A stretch of DNA of 64,000 nt from Herbaspirillum sp. Sphag64 (GCF_014192645.1 NZ_JACHYE010000010.1:1-64000), one strand, 5' to 3'. Positions 1 to 9,062 are shown, counted from the first letter of the stretch. Translations and numbers: made by a program. Notes: generated from the sequence alone by a model not told the origin.

Positions 1-248
1 GGATAATCGTGACTACCCGCGTCCTTGGCTTGCAGATGAATGCCGTTGTGCCACATCAGGTGACTCGCAACCGGGAAGGTCCCGTCTTCTGCACCGGTGC
101 CGCCAATCATGATGCTGGCAGTTGGGCACATGGCGTTTTCTGTGATCTCGTCGTCGCTTGGTCGGGGAGTCGCTGTGGATATCCCTTTAACGCGGAGTTG
201 ATCGTCTTCTTTGACGACCGGCAAAATGAATGGGGGACTGATGATCAT
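1..248 (-). CDS. Truncated gene, N-terminus of a putative T6SS-linked M23-type peptidase
   Basis: The first 82 residues are readable on the minus strand; the rest lies beyond the left edge. The start is the ATG at 248, with GGAGG seven bases upstream, a strong ribosome site. The protein opens MIISPPFILP and carries FPVASHLMWHNGIHL near residues 58-72. From memory this resembles the opening of a family of M23-like metallopeptidases found near T6SS genes, which begin with an SPPFLP stretch and then FPVS-x-NL-x-WHGG-x-HL. No catalytic residues are visible in this part. The assignment is by recalled family resemblance only. That the gene is real is well supported by the ribosome site and the uninterrupted frame. 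Confidence 0.5.
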   Translation of the reverse strand, partial: MIISPPFILPVVKEDDQLRVKGISTATPRPSDDEITENAMCPTASIMIGGTGAEDGTFPVASHLMWHNGIHLQAKDAGSHDY

Positions 249-370
249 CTGAACGCCTCCATGAAGTCTTCAATGAAAGCGTGTGATGCTAGTGGTCTTT
301 TGTTGCGTTGGACGATGCTTACTGCAATTAGGTCTTCACTTTCGATTTAGTACGAGATGAAGATACCGGT

Positions 371-396
371 TGCACGGTGTGAATCCACACCGTGCA
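371..396 (-). terminator. Hairpin downstream of maeB
   Basis: TGCACGGTGTG and CACACCGTGCA form a perfect 11-bp stem around the four-base loop AATC, 22 bases past the maeB stop. There is no clear T-run on either strand, so it may be a weak terminator, a 3'-end stabiliser or a protein site. Confidence 0.5.
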
Positions 397-417
397 ATCT
401 TCAGCGTGCGCTGCCGT

Positions 418-2718
418 TTAATTTCCCGATGAGGCCGGGCGGTTAGCATCAATCACGGTCAGTGCTGCCATGTTGATAATGCGGCGTACCGTGGAGCTCG
501 ATGTCAGGATATGCACCGGTGCATTCACCCCCAGCAGGAACGGACCCACCGCAACATTGCTACCAGCAGCAGTCTTGAGCAGGTTGTAGGCAATATTGCC
601 AGCGTCCACATTGGGGCAGACCAGCAGATTGGCCGAACCCTTGAGGCGCGACGTTGGCAAAATCTTCAGGCGCAATGCTTCATCCAGTGCGCAGTCGCCA
701 TGCATTTCGCCATCCACTTCCAGCTGTGGTGCCTGCTGCGTGATCAACTGCAAGGCGCGACGCATCTTGGTACCGGATGCCGAGCTGGCCGAACCAAAGT
801 TCGAGCGCGACAACAGCGCTGCCTTCGGCTCCAGATTCAGCCATGTCATTTCTTCGGCCGCGGCGATGGTGAATTCAGCAATCTGTTCCGCCGTCGGATC
901 GTCATTGATATGCGTATCCACCAACGCGATGGTACGCGAATCCAGCAACAGGATATTCATTGCTGCGTAGGTATTGGCACCTGGCTTCTTGCCGATTACC
1001 TGATCGATGTAACGCAAATGGTCGTGATAGCCACCGACGGTGCCACAGATCATGCCGTCGGCGTCGCCCAGACGCACCATCATCGCGCCGATCAGGGTCA
1101 GGCGACGACGCATTTCCACGCGCGCCATTTCCTTGGTGATCCCTTCACGGGCCATCAAGTCCCAATAGGTAGTCCAGTATTGATGGAAGCGCTCATCGTA
1201 ATCCGGGCTGGTGACTTCAACATCCTCTCCTAAACGCAGACGCAAACCGAACTTCTGGATTCGCGCCAGCAACACTTCTGGACGACCAACCAGAATCGGA
1301 CGTGCCAGCTTCTCATCCACAATCACCTGCACTGCACGCAGCACGCGCTCGTCTTCGCCTTCGGTAAACACGATGCGCGATTTGCCACCGTCTCTGACCT
1401 TTTGCTTGGCCGCCGCAAACAAAGGCTTCATGAATGCGCCTGAGTGATAGACGAATTGTTGCAACTGTTCCGCGTAGGCATCCAGATCAGCGATCGGACG
1501 CGTTGCCACGCCACCTTCCATCGCCGCCTTGGCCACTGCCGGTGCAATGCGCACGATCAGGCGAGGGTCAAATGGCTTGGGGATGAAGTATTGCGGACCA
1601 AACGGGACATCGTAGCTGCCATAGGCTGCCGCGACGACATCGTTCTGCTCTTCCTCAGCCAGACCGGCAATCGCATAGACGGCGGCGATTTCCATTTCAC
1701 GGGTGATGGTCGTTGCTCCGACGTCCAGCGCACCACGGAAGATGTAAGGGAAGCACAGCACATTGTTGACCTGGTTCGGAAAATCCGAGCGGCCAGTTGC
1801 CATCACCACGTCATCGCGCACTGCGAGTGCGACTTCAGGCAGAATCTCTGGCGTTGGATTGGCCAGCGCCAGAATCAGAGGATGTGCGGCCATGCTGGCC
1901 ACATGTTCGGCCTTGAGCACGTTACCAGCCGACAGACCCAGGAAGACATCGGCACCTTTGATGGCATCGGCGAGCGTACGGGCATCGGTCTTGCGGGCAA
2001 AGCGCGCCTTGTCCGGGTCCATCAATGTGGTACGACCTTCGTAGACCACACCTTCGATATCGGTTGCGGTGATGTTTTCCAGACGCAGGCCCAGATCGAG
2101 CATCAGGTCCAGACACGCCAGCGCTGCCGCACCGGCACCCGAGGTCACGACCTTCACCTCGGAGATATCCTTGCCGACCACCTTCAAGCCATTGATGAAG
2201 GCTGCCGATACGGTGATTGCGGTACCGTGCTGATCGTCATGGAAAACAGGAATTTTCATGCGCTTGCGCAGTTCACGCTCCACCGTGAAGCACTCCGGCG
2301 CCTTGATATCTTCCAGATTCAAGCCACCAAAAGTCGCTTCCAGACCGGCGATGATGGTCACCAGCTTGTCGGGATCAGTCTCATTGATTTCGATATCGAA
2401 CACATCGATACCCGCAAACTTCTTGAACAGTACTGCCTTACCTTCCATCACCGGCTTGGATGCCAGCGCGCCGATATTGCCCAGACCCAGCACTGCAGTA
2501 CCGTTGGTGATCACACCGACCAGATTGCCGCGCCCGGTAAAGCGGAAAGCATTTAGCGGATCCGCCACGATCTCCTCGCAGGCAGCAGCTACACCCGGGG
2601 TGTACGCCAGCGACAGATCGCGCTGCGTCACCAGTGGTTTGCTGGCGTTGACAGCCAGTTTGCCCGGGGTCGGAAATTCGTGATAGTCCAATGCGGCTTG
2701 GCGTTCATTGATATTCAT
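418..2718 (-). CDS. maeB: NADP-dependent malic enzyme with phosphotransacetylase-like C-terminal domain
   Basis: Oxidatively decarboxylates malate to pyruvate with NADP, feeding gluconeogenesis and NADPH supply in the cytoplasm. The 766-residue length fits the MaeB family. Residues 1 to about 430 are the malic enzyme part: [10 protein letters not shown] near the start, [24 protein letters not shown], the metal-site stretch [10 protein letters not shown] and the dinucleotide loop [12 protein letters not shown]. The rest, from about [14 protein letters not shown], is the phosphotransacetylase-like domain, usually regulatory in this family. The start at 2718 is chosen because GGAGG lies eight bases upstream and it matches the usual N-terminus; an in-frame start 26 codons earlier (2796) lacks this support. 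It is transcribed divergently from the LysR gene at 2943. Confidence 0.95.
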   Translation of the reverse strand: MNINERQAALDYHEFPTPGKLAVNASKPLVTQRDLSLAYTPGVAAACEEIVADPLNAFRFTGRGNLVGVITNGTAVLGLGNIGALASKPVMEGKAVLFKKFAGIDVFDIEINETDPDKLVTIIAGLEATFGGLNLEDIKAPECFTVERELRKRMKIPVFHDDQHGTAITVSAAFINGLKVVGKDISEVKVVTSGAGAAALACLDLMLDLGLRLENITATDIEGVVYEGRTTLMDPDKARFARKTDARTLADAIKGADVFLGLSAGNVLKAEHVASMAAHPLILALANPTPEILPEVALAVRDDVVMATGRSDFPNQVNNVLCFPYIFRGALDVGATTITREMEIAAVYAIAGLAEEEQNDVVAAAYGSYDVPFGPQYFIPKPFDPRLIVRIAPAVAKAAMEGGVATRPIADLDAYAEQLQQFVYHSGAFMKPLFAAAKQKVRDGGKSRIVFTEGEDERVLRAVQVIVDEKLARPILVGRPEVLLARIQKFGLRLRLGEDVEVTSPDYDERFHQYWTTYWDLMAREGITKEMARVEMRRRLTLIGAMMVRLGDADGMICGTVGGYHDHLRYIDQVIGKKPGANTYAAMNILLLDSRTIALVDTHINDDPTAEQIAEFTIAAAEEMTWLNLEPKAALLSRSNFGSASSASGTKMRRALQLITQQAPQLEVDGEMHGDCALDEALRLKILPTSRLKGSANLLVCPNVDAGNIAYNLLKTAAGSNVAVGPFLLGVNAPVHILTSSSTVRRIINMAALTVIDANRPASSGN

Positions 2719-2942
2719 GGGTGCATCCTCCAGAAGAGTGCCGGGCTCGGCCCGATCGCGGTTTGGTGTCCAGTCTTGAATATTGATATTTGACAACTTT
2801 TTGATGGATTCAAGGCCGGCTAGTGTTAATCGTCAAAAAGCGTTATTGCAGTTGACTTGTCGCCAGTGTAAGCAGCAGCCATAAGAAGATTATTTTGATT
2901 TATTATGACTCCATCATTTTTTTCTAATGAAAGCATTGCCGG

Positions 2943-3911
2943 ATGGATGGTTTTGATGCCAGCGAGCTGCAAAGAAGGCTCACCACGCGCCTGAAAATGC
3001 GGCACCTCATGTTGCTATTGCAAATCAGGCAACACGGTTCGCTCACACGGGTGGCCGAGCAAATGGCCAGCAGTCAGCCTGCCATTACCAATGCGCTCTC
3101 CGAGCTGGAAGCCATGTTCGGTGCCCCCTTGTTTGACCGTTCGGTACGCGGCATGGCACCGACCGCATTGGGTAAGGTGGTACTGGAGCGTGCCGGCGCG
3201 ATGATGCAAGACCTCGGCCATCTGGTGCGCGACATGGAAACGCTGGCCTCCGGGCATGGTGCGCATTTGCACATTGGCGTCACGCCCTTCATCTCAGGTC
3301 AGATGCTCACCAGCGCGATCCAGCGCACACTGCCCGACGGTGATCGTCGCCTCACGGTAACGATTCACGAAGGCACGACCGACCAGTTACTGGCGCAACT
3401 CAACGACCATGCGCTCGATATCGTGCTCGGTCGTGCCTCGGCCACGATGGATACTGGCAAGGTCAACTGTGAAGTGCTCTATCACCAGCAACCGCGTCTG
3501 ATTGCCAGCCGCCGACTGGCTGGGCAACTCGCCCGCATCCGCCTCGACTGGGCCAAAATGCGCGAGCTCGACTGGATTCTCGGCGCTCCCAACACCATCC
3601 TGCGCGAGCAGGTTGCCGCGATTTTTCTGGCGGCCGATGTGGTGCCACCGGCACCGATTGTAGAGAGTTATTCATCTAAACTGATCGGTGAAATGATCGT
3701 CGCCAACGAGCATGCCGTCTCGATTGTGCCAGCCGATATTGCAGAAGAACTGGTGCGTATTTCCGGCGTGGCGATCGTGCCGTATTCATTCCATTGGACG
3801 CTGCCACCGATTGCGTTATTTACACGCGCAGAAGGCGGCAACCGGACGGCTGAACAATTGTTTGCGGATGCGTTACGGCGGGTTTGTCGGGAGACTTATA
3901 AAGCGGGATGA
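2943..3911 (+). CDS. LysR-family transcriptional regulator
   Basis: A 322-residue DNA-binding regulator. The winged helix-turn-helix is at about residues 18-77 (MRHLMLLLQIRQHGSLTRVA, then SSQPAITNALSELEAMFGAPLF), and a periplasmic-binding-protein-like effector domain follows from about residue 95. The MRHL opening is typical of the GbpR/PcaQ-like branch of LysR proteins, many of which control sugar-acid or aromatic-acid genes. It is divergent from maeB across about 220 bases, so maeB is a possible target, although the family often controls catabolic genes elsewhere. The ribosome site before the ATG at 2943 is weak, and a start at one of the next methionines is possible. The effector is unknown. 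Confidence 0.9.
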   Translation: MDGFDASELQRRLTTRLKMRHLMLLLQIRQHGSLTRVAEQMASSQPAITNALSELEAMFGAPLFDRSVRGMAPTALGKVVLERAGAMMQDLGHLVRDMETLASGHGAHLHIGVTPFISGQMLTSAIQRTLPDGDRRLTVTIHEGTTDQLLAQLNDHALDIVLGRASATMDTGKVNCEVLYHQQPRLIASRRLAGQLARIRLDWAKMRELDWILGAPNTILREQVAAIFLAADVVPPAPIVESYSSKLIGEMIVANEHAVSIVPADIAEELVRISGVAIVPYSFHWTLPPIALFTRAEGGNRTAEQLFADALRRVCRETYKAG

Positions 3912-4189
3912 CAGTCGACAAATAGGGAGCTGAGTTGGAGTGTAGGGCATATCACCAGCAATGCCGGAACTTGATCCAAGATGGCTCTGTTCCGATGCGA
4001 ATGTTGCACCATGTTGTAATGTACGGATTGCCAGATTGCCAGATCGTCGCAGGGCTTCTCAGAAATACAGAAGGGGATGCAACACAAGGTATCCGGGTAC
4101 AGACCGCCCAAGTTCAGATTCATTGTGGGGATGTGTCTCAACTGGCTTCTATAGTTATGCTTTGGCTCTAGCATCACCGTTGCTTCTGC

Positions 4190-4747
4190 TCACCGCAAGT
4201 TCGGCTGGGAATTCCCGCCTGGTATTTCGACACCCAATGCTTTCAGAGCCTTCCAGGTCATGAAGCCTTGGCCGTTGAGATAACCATGTCTATTCAGAAT
4301 GGCTGTCTCTGGTTCATTAAGCCCCTCATTTCTTGCATGCCATTGCTTCATAATTTCTGCAGCTAGTGCCGCTTCATCCCATTCAGCCTCACGAAATCTT
4401 CCAGAAGTAAAGTCAGTTGTCTCATCATTTGCAGCTAGTGCCGCTTCATTCCATTCAGCCTCACCAAATCTTCCAGCAGTAAAGTCAGTTGTCTCAACTG
4501 CCGTACCGTCCTCAATCCGTTCTCGATCGAGAATCGCGTCAATAAGCCACTGATTGCTATCAATCGGTACTGAAAAATCACGTTTGTGCTGAGTATTACT
4601 AGTGTTTGGCGCATTGGCAGTCGAACTCGCCACTTGAATTATGGTGTTATTGAATATTCTGTTGTTAATGATCGACTGACCGCGGCCGGAGGCGTTCAGA
4701 TTCCCAACGTTGACAAAGTGATTATTGGATGGAGATGACACAAACAT
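4190..4747 (-). CDS. Hypothetical protein with a 24-residue tandem repeat
   Basis: I do not recognise this 185-residue protein. The start at 4747 has GGAG six bases upstream. The frame is open for 77 codons further (to 4978), but that extension is the duplicated tail element at 4808-5005 and is probably not part of the protein. The first 60 residues are rich in Ser, Asn and Thr (MFVSSPSNNHF, then IINNRIFNNTIIQV), with no signal peptide or membrane segment. Residues about 113-160 contain two copies of a 24-residue unit beginning ETTDFT(A/S)GRF and ending EAALAA. The C-terminus (HGYLNGQGFMTWKALKALG) looks like a small folded helical segment. An Asn/Ser-rich flexible N-terminus is seen in some secreted effectors, but nothing here proves export. 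Confidence 0.55.
   Translation of the reverse strand: MFVSSPSNNHFVNVGNLNASGRGQSIINNRIFNNTIIQVASSTANAPNTSNTQHKRDFSVPIDSNQWLIDAILDRERIEDGTAVETTDFTAGRFGEAEWNEAALAANDETTDFTSGRFREAEWDEAALAAEIMKQWHARNEGLNEPETAILNRHGYLNGQGFMTWKALKALGVEIPGGNSQPNLR
4359..4502 (-). repeat. 72-bp tandem duplication inside the 4190-4747 gene
   Basis: Two head-to-tail 72-bp copies begin at 4359 and 4431, each opening GCAGCTAGTGCCGCTTCAT on the plus strand. They differ by a few bases and keep the reading frame, giving two 24-residue units. Substitutions such as N/D and G/R show some divergence since duplication. Confidence 0.85.
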
Positions 4748-4807
4748 TTCTTTCTCCCAGGAAAAAGAAATGAATTCTACGGAGTCGTTTGTTATAAAGC
4801 CGATAAA

Positions 4808-5005
4808 TTTCGCGCAGTGCAGATAGGTCGCGCCTACGCAGTCCGCACTGAATTTTAATTTGCGGAAGTGCATCGACGACAGCGTGGCGCCGGTCGTTTC
4901 CGACTCGTAGAACCATTCCAGTTGCCGCCGTGCCTCATCACGTAGCAACCCTGCTGACGCAATCGACTGGCCCATCATTTGATCGGCCAGTACGATGTCA
5001 ATGGC
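4808..5005 (-). repeat. 198-bp direct repeat, copy A (coding tail plus hairpin)
   Basis: This segment aligns without gaps to 6406-6603. On the minus strand it encodes AIDIVLADQM, then SIASAGLLRDEARRQ and ESETTGATL, and ends in a hairpin at 4816-4849 (AGTGCAGA arm against TCCGCACT, one mismatch). It lies between the exported protein ending at 5080 and the gene starting at 4747. A TAG codon sits just before its first codons, so this copy is a detached C-terminal tail and not a whole gene. The stretch 4748-5079 holds nothing else I can support. Confidence 0.8.
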
Positions 5006-5079
5006 GAGCTAGGGGGATGAGCAGATGGAATGGGCGGTTGACCAAGACCGTCCATACCTGCATGCGAAGCTACTCGAAA

Positions 5080-5502
5080 CTACTCAAACGTAAAGCGAAC
5101 ATCCTTGATCACTTGCGTCGGCCCGAACCTGAAGTTACAGAGCCGAGCAACTTCCATCCCGTCTTTACTTTGCGGAACACAGCCGCCGATAATTTCTACT
5201 GTTGGCGTCCCCGCTGCTTTCGATAGCGGATGTTCTAAGGTCATTCCTGGTGGAATGGTGTGTTTGAGATGCACATCTTCGGAGAAGTCATCCGTCAAGG
5301 TAAAGATCAACGCCTTGTCAACGATCAGTGAATACAAATCATGTTCCAGCCCGACCGCCCGTGTCAGACACATCGACGCCGTGAAATTGCTGCCCGCTTG
5401 GATCTGGCATTCCGGCTTTGATTGCTGGGCTGAAGCGTCAGCAGGAGAAAGCAGGCACAAGGTAATCGCCAATGTGCTGCCAAGGGAAGCGTGTTTAATC
5501 AT
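5080..5502 (-). CDS. Small exported protein, unknown function
   Basis: A 140-residue protein whose N-terminus is a classical Sec signal peptide (MIKHASLGSTLAITLCLLSP, then an ADASA cleavage region). The mature part has four cysteines, possibly two disulphides, and no domain I recognise. It follows the lipoprotein gene at 5538 on the same strand. A longer start at 5535 lies two bases after that gene's stop (TAAGCATG), which would couple translation; I prefer 5502 because it gives a normal signal peptide, but neither start has a clear ribosome site. Small exported cysteine-bearing proteins beside effector relics are often immunity proteins. Here that is only an inference from context. Confidence 0.6.
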   Translation of the reverse strand: MIKHASLGSTLAITLCLLSPADASAQQSKPECQIQAGSNFTASMCLTRAVGLEHDLYSLIVDKALIFTLTDDFSEDVHLKHTIPPGMTLEHPLSKAAGTPTVEIIGGCVPQSKDGMEVARLCNFRFGPTQVIKDVRFTFE

Positions 5503-5537
5503 GGTTCGGATTTTTGATGAGGGAGCGTGCAGCATGC

Positions 5538-6050
5538 TTATTGGTTTTTACTCAACGTTTCAAAATCACTTCTAATTAATGTCAAAGCAGCTGCGCCATC
5601 TGTTTGATTAATACTCCATTTTTTACCGTCGCGTAAAACGGAAAGATGTACCACCTTGCCTCGTGTAACGACGACAGGGACGGTCAGATCTGAAGTCGAC
5701 CAGTACGAGGGATTTGCGCGGATCTCAAATCCAGCAGTAATGAGGTGTATGCCATCCTGCAAATGCAGCTGAAATCTTCCCGCGGGATAAAAGCCTTTTA
5801 TTTTGAACGTGCGATACAACGCAATAGGATTACCATCAATCGCATGTATCTGGATGTCTCCGTCAGTGGTGACAATGCCGATCTGATCAAATGGCTTGAT
5901 ATCACCTTCGTAGCCAAGAACGGCATACTGGGAATTGATTCCCCCCATCGCTGATGGGCCGTCAGTGTAGTCCATCTTGGGCGTGGCACAGCCGCTTAGC
6001 AAGAGTAATGATGCAGTAATCGCCGGGAAGAGAATTTTCTTTATCAACAT
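5538..6050 (-). CDS. Small lipoprotein, unknown function
   Basis: A 170-residue protein with a lipoprotein signal: LLLLSGC, with the acylated cysteine at residue 21, followed by ATPKMDY. Asp is absent at +2, so outer-membrane targeting is likely. The mature domain appears beta-rich (GEIRANPS-like strands, TVPVVVTRGKVVHLSVLRDG) and has no family I can name. It is the first gene of a pair with 5080-5502. It is preceded by about 220 bases of AT-rich DNA that probably holds the promoter, and it has no obvious ribosome site. Confidence 0.7.
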   Translation of the reverse strand: MLIKKILFPAITASLLLLSGCATPKMDYTDGPSAMGGINSQYAVLGYEGDIKPFDQIGIVTTDGDIQIHAIDGNPIALYRTFKIKGFYPAGRFQLHLQDGIHLITAGFEIRANPSYWSTSDLTVPVVVTRGKVVHLSVLRDGKKWSINQTDGAAALTLIRSDFETLSKNQ

Positions 6051-6405
6051 GACTGTGTAGATATTTTAAATTGAAAAATATAAAACCTTATTTCTCGAAT
6101 ATTTGATTTTTAATCAGAATTAAAATAATGAATAACAGGGCAATAAATTCCAATCCCGTCGCCAAGCTACCCGGTATTTTTACTTGATTTCTGATAATCC
6201 ATCAGTTCGAAAATTTAAGATTAATATTTGTTTAATGTTATGAATAAATAAAAGTCACGTAATGTATGTCATTTAGGTGCTTCAGCGCAATAGAAAAAGT
6301 CTTTCTGGAAATAATGAAAATGACTTAATAAATTGCCAATACCAGACCTGGTGCGCACCGATATGGAATGCTTGAGCATATCTACCCGATTCTGCATCGC
6401 ATTCA
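6051..6405. other. AT-rich intergenic stretch
   Basis: About 355 bases, clearly richer in A and T than the flanking genes, with runs such as AAAATATAAAA and TTTGATTTTTAATCAG. It probably contains the promoter of the lipoprotein gene at 6050. No convincing gene or RNA is seen. Its composition contrasts with the surroundings and supports foreign or decayed DNA. Confidence 0.5.
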
Positions 6406-6603
6406 CTTCGCGCAGTGCAGATACGTAGCTCCTACGCAGTCTGCACTGAATTCTACTATGCGGAAATGGATCGACTACACTGTCGCGTCCGTCGTTTCCG
6501 ACTCGTTCAACCATCCCACCTGCCGCCGTGCCTCATCGCCCAACAGTCCAGCAGAGACAATCGAGAGGCGCATCAATTGATCGGCCAGGACGATGCCAAT
6601 GGC
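6406..6603 (-). repeat. 198-bp direct repeat, copy B (coding tail plus hairpin)
   Basis: Gap-free counterpart of 4808-5005. It encodes the tail AIGIVLADQL, SIVSAGLLGDEARRQ, ESETTDATV, then a TAG stop at 6475. It continues through a hairpin at 6414-6447 with an 8-bp perfect outer stem (AGTGCAGA/TCTGCACT) and a 5-bp inner stem (CGTAG/CTACG). Here the stop precedes the hairpin, so the hairpin probably terminates the gene whose tail this is. Confidence 0.8.
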
Positions 6604-6773
6604 GGGAACAGCCTGGTCCTCGGTCTCGGCGTCTTCATTGGCTTCGCGTTCGAGCTGCTGGTATAGATCAGTTGTAGACAGGCTTGTATGCCGGTGGAGA
6701 TATCGAACGTGGTTTCCAGCAAGTTGCCGTAGAGGCAGCCTTCGTGTGAGCCTTCTATCCGGTTTAGCGGCAT
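6475..6773 (-). pseudogene. Frameshifted small gene carrying the repeated tail
   Basis: Two frames read as one protein. From the ATG at 6773 the sequence reads MPLNRIEGSHEG, then NLLETTFDISTGIQ and ACLQLIY. A one-base loss near 6660-6665 then moves the meaningful frame to QQLEREANEDAETEDQ, running into the tail of copy B and stopping at 6475. With that base restored, a protein of about 100 residues results, acidic in the middle and helical throughout. A further frame upstream (from 6825) may contribute an N-terminus. I do not recognise the family. Confidence 0.5.
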
Positions 6774-6825
6774 AGCGCGCTGAATCCGCGTTTTTCAATA
6801 CCTCGCCATACTCGATGCGGAGCAT

Positions 6826-7127
6826 GGTTGCCGGAGGTAGAGACCAGTTGCTGCATACAACATGTCTTTTTTAGATCAATTGGATTCGCCAGAAAATGTA
6901 TTTAAAACCCGTAGAATCAGCTTTTGGTAACGCATTTTTGTAGGGATGGTTTGATTTTCCTGTCGCTATCGTCGCTCTTTGTCTCGTAATTTTATGTTAA
7001 AGCTAAAATCACACGCCGTTTTTAAAAGATAATTGGTACGTTTTTGCTTGTTCAGCGCGATGTCCGTGATCAATCCTGGCTGTTGTCGTGGTAGTGCGGC
7101 TTTATTTACTTCTTACTCTTTACCATC
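6826..7127. other. Intergenic region upstream of the GGDEF-EAL gene
   Basis: About 300 bases with no supported gene, between the frameshifted relic and the GGDEF-EAL gene. It should contain the promoter of the latter; I see no clear -35/-10 pair I would defend. Confidence 0.4.
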
Positions 7128-9062
7128 TTGACCTCTGCTCATTCCGATCCGACGTTGCATCGTGCACAGCACCAGTTTGTTGCGCAGCAAATTCCCATTC
7201 TGTATGGCACATTGATCATCAATACCGCCGCACTCTGCTGGACCCATTACGATTGCGCACCTGTCTGGTTAAGCCTGTATTTGCCGCTCCTGTTTTGTAT
7301 GCTTGCGCTGTATCGTGGCGTGTACTGGTTTCGTGTCTCGCGTAGTACGGCGCATTCGGATGAAAAAATCGCCAGGGATTTGCACCAGCTATTTGTCATG
7401 GGAGCAACTGCTGCAACGGCCTTTGCGCTATGGGCCTTTGCGCTTTTTCCCTATGGTGACGCGTATGCAAAGTGTCATGTCGCGTTTTACATCGGTATCA
7501 CGCTGGCCGCCTGTTCGGTCTGCCTGATGAACTCGCGCGGACTCGCCATGATGGTGACCTTTATCGTCGCGATCCCCTTTACCTTATTTTTCCTGACCCG
7601 CGACCAACCGGTGTTGATGGCAATCGGGATCAATCTGTTGCTGGTGTGGCTGGCGCTGACGATTGTGCTGTTTGCGCATTATCGGAATTTCGCACAGATG
7701 GTGACCTCCATGCGTTCTCTCGGCTTGCAGAATGCCATGATGGACAAGCTGAGCAAGGAAAATCTTCGTCTGGCTAATCTGGATGTGCTCACCGGTCTGG
7801 CGAATCGACGTTCTTTTCAGGCGCTCATCAACCAGGAGCTGAAAAAGGGCACACCGGGCACTATTGTGATCGGGATCATCAATCTGGATGGCTTTAAAAG
7901 CGTCAACGATATCTATGGCCATGTGTTTGCGGATCAGGTGATTCAGATCATCGGCAACCGGCTGGCATCGTTGGTGACCCATGATTTCTTTGTTTCGCGG
8001 GTTGGTGGTGATGAGTTTGGTGTGCTCAATGTTGGTGCTGGTGTCGCCGACATCAAGCACATCGGCGAGAAAGTTAACGCCTTGATCACCGAGCCTTTGA
8101 ACATCAATCAGGTATCGTTCAAAATTTCAGCAGCAATCGGTTTTGCGGTCAATGCGCATCTGGATGACGGCATCAAGAATGTCTATGACCGTGCCGAATA
8201 TGCGTTGCGGCATTTAAAGAAAAATCGTAAAGGGAATGTTGCCATCTTCTCGCGCCAGCACGAAATCGACATGCAGCACCGCAATAATATTGAGCAATGC
8301 CTGCGGGAAGCAGATTGGGAGAGCGAGCTCTCAATGGTGTTTCAGCCGATCGTTGATATCACCACAAAGCGGGTCGTTGGCTTTGAGGCATTGGCACGAT
8401 GGGAGAGTCCTATTCTTGGGGCGATTTCCCCAGCCAAATTTATCCCGATTGCTGAAACCAGCGGTCTGATTTGCAGCATTACCGGAGTGCTGCTGCATAA
8501 GGCGCTTCAGGCAGCCAGTCGTTGGCCTGCACAGTACTGGATCAGCTTTAATCTGTCAGTACACAATATTGCCTCGCAAGATGCTGCGCATCGCATCCTG
8601 AACATCGTCAGACAATATGACTTCCCGCCTGAACGCATTGAATTTGAAGTGACCGAGACGGCTTTCATCGACGATCTTCATCAGGCAAGGCAATCGATTC
8701 AGAAATTACGTGACTGGGGCGCCAGCATCGCGCTCGATGATTTCGGTACTGGTGGTTCGACCCTGAGTGCCGCGCAGCAATTACCGGTCAACAAAATCAA
8801 GATAGATCGTACCTTCGCCATCGCCACCGAGTTTGAGAGGGCTAACCATGCCATCGTGCGCAGCATGCTGACCTTGTGTGAAGATCTCGGTCTGAGTTGT
8901 GTGATTGAAGGTGTGGAAGACCTCGCCAAGGTACAGTTATTTGAAAAAATGGGATGTAAGCTGATTCAGGGTTATTTCTTCAGCCGCCCCTTATCGCAGC
9001 GTGAGATTGATCAAAATCTGGCAAACAATCATGGTGTCTTCACGTTGTCTGTCGTGTACTAG
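7128..9062 (+). CDS. Membrane-bound GGDEF-EAL cyclic-di-GMP enzyme
   Basis: A 644-residue protein that probably makes and/or breaks the second messenger cyclic-di-GMP. Residues 1 to about 200 hold several hydrophobic segments (an integral membrane sensor of MASE type). The GGDEF domain follows, with VGGDEFG near residue 292. The EAL domain starts near residue 400, with FEALARW near 419, NLSVHN, EVTETAF, LDDFGTGG, KIKIDR and IEGVED. The signature residues of both domains are intact, so it could be bifunctional; in many such proteins one half is regulatory. The start is a TTG at 7128 with no clear ribosome site. An in-frame stop lies at 7092, so no longer start exists, and the next in-frame Met would remove part of the membrane domain. 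Confidence 0.88.
   Translation: MTSAHSDPTLHRAQHQFVAQQIPILYGTLIINTAALCWTHYDCAPVWLSLYLPLLFCMLALYRGVYWFRVSRSTAHSDEKIARDLHQLFVMGATAATAFALWAFALFPYGDAYAKCHVAFYIGITLAACSVCLMNSRGLAMMVTFIVAIPFTLFFLTRDQPVLMAIGINLLLVWLALTIVLFAHYRNFAQMVTSMRSLGLQNAMMDKLSKENLRLANLDVLTGLANRRSFQALINQELKKGTPGTIVIGIINLDGFKSVNDIYGHVFADQVIQIIGNRLASLVTHDFFVSRVGGDEFGVLNVGAGVADIKHIGEKVNALITEPLNINQVSFKISAAIGFAVNAHLDDGIKNVYDRAEYALRHLKKNRKGNVAIFSRQHEIDMQHRNNIEQCLREADWESELSMVFQPIVDITTKRVVGFEALARWESPILGAISPAKFIPIAETSGLICSITGVLLHKALQAASRWPAQYWISFNLSVHNIASQDAAHRILNIVRQYDFPPERIEFEVTETAFIDDLHQARQSIQKLRDWGASIALDDFGTGGSTLSAAQQLPVNKIKIDRTFAIATEFERANHAIVRSMLTLCEDLGLSCVIEGVEDLAKVQLFEKMGCKLIQGYFFSRPLSQREIDQNLANNHGVFTLSVVY

Noticed and set aside
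9-350. Plus-strand 113-codon open frame at the left edge
   Set aside because: The minus strand has a stronger case (GGAGG-ATG at 248 and a family-like protein); the plus frame has no ribosome site or recognisable sequence.
1444-2556. 370-codon open frame opposite maeB
   Set aside because: It lies wholly antisense to a clear malic enzyme and its Cys/His/Gln-rich translation looks like a shadow of GC-biased coding DNA. The same applies to 511-1233.
3896-4177. Open frames on both strands between the LysR gene and 4190
   Set aside because: No ribosome site, no recognisable motif, and competing frames overlap. The 278-base gap is left without a gene.
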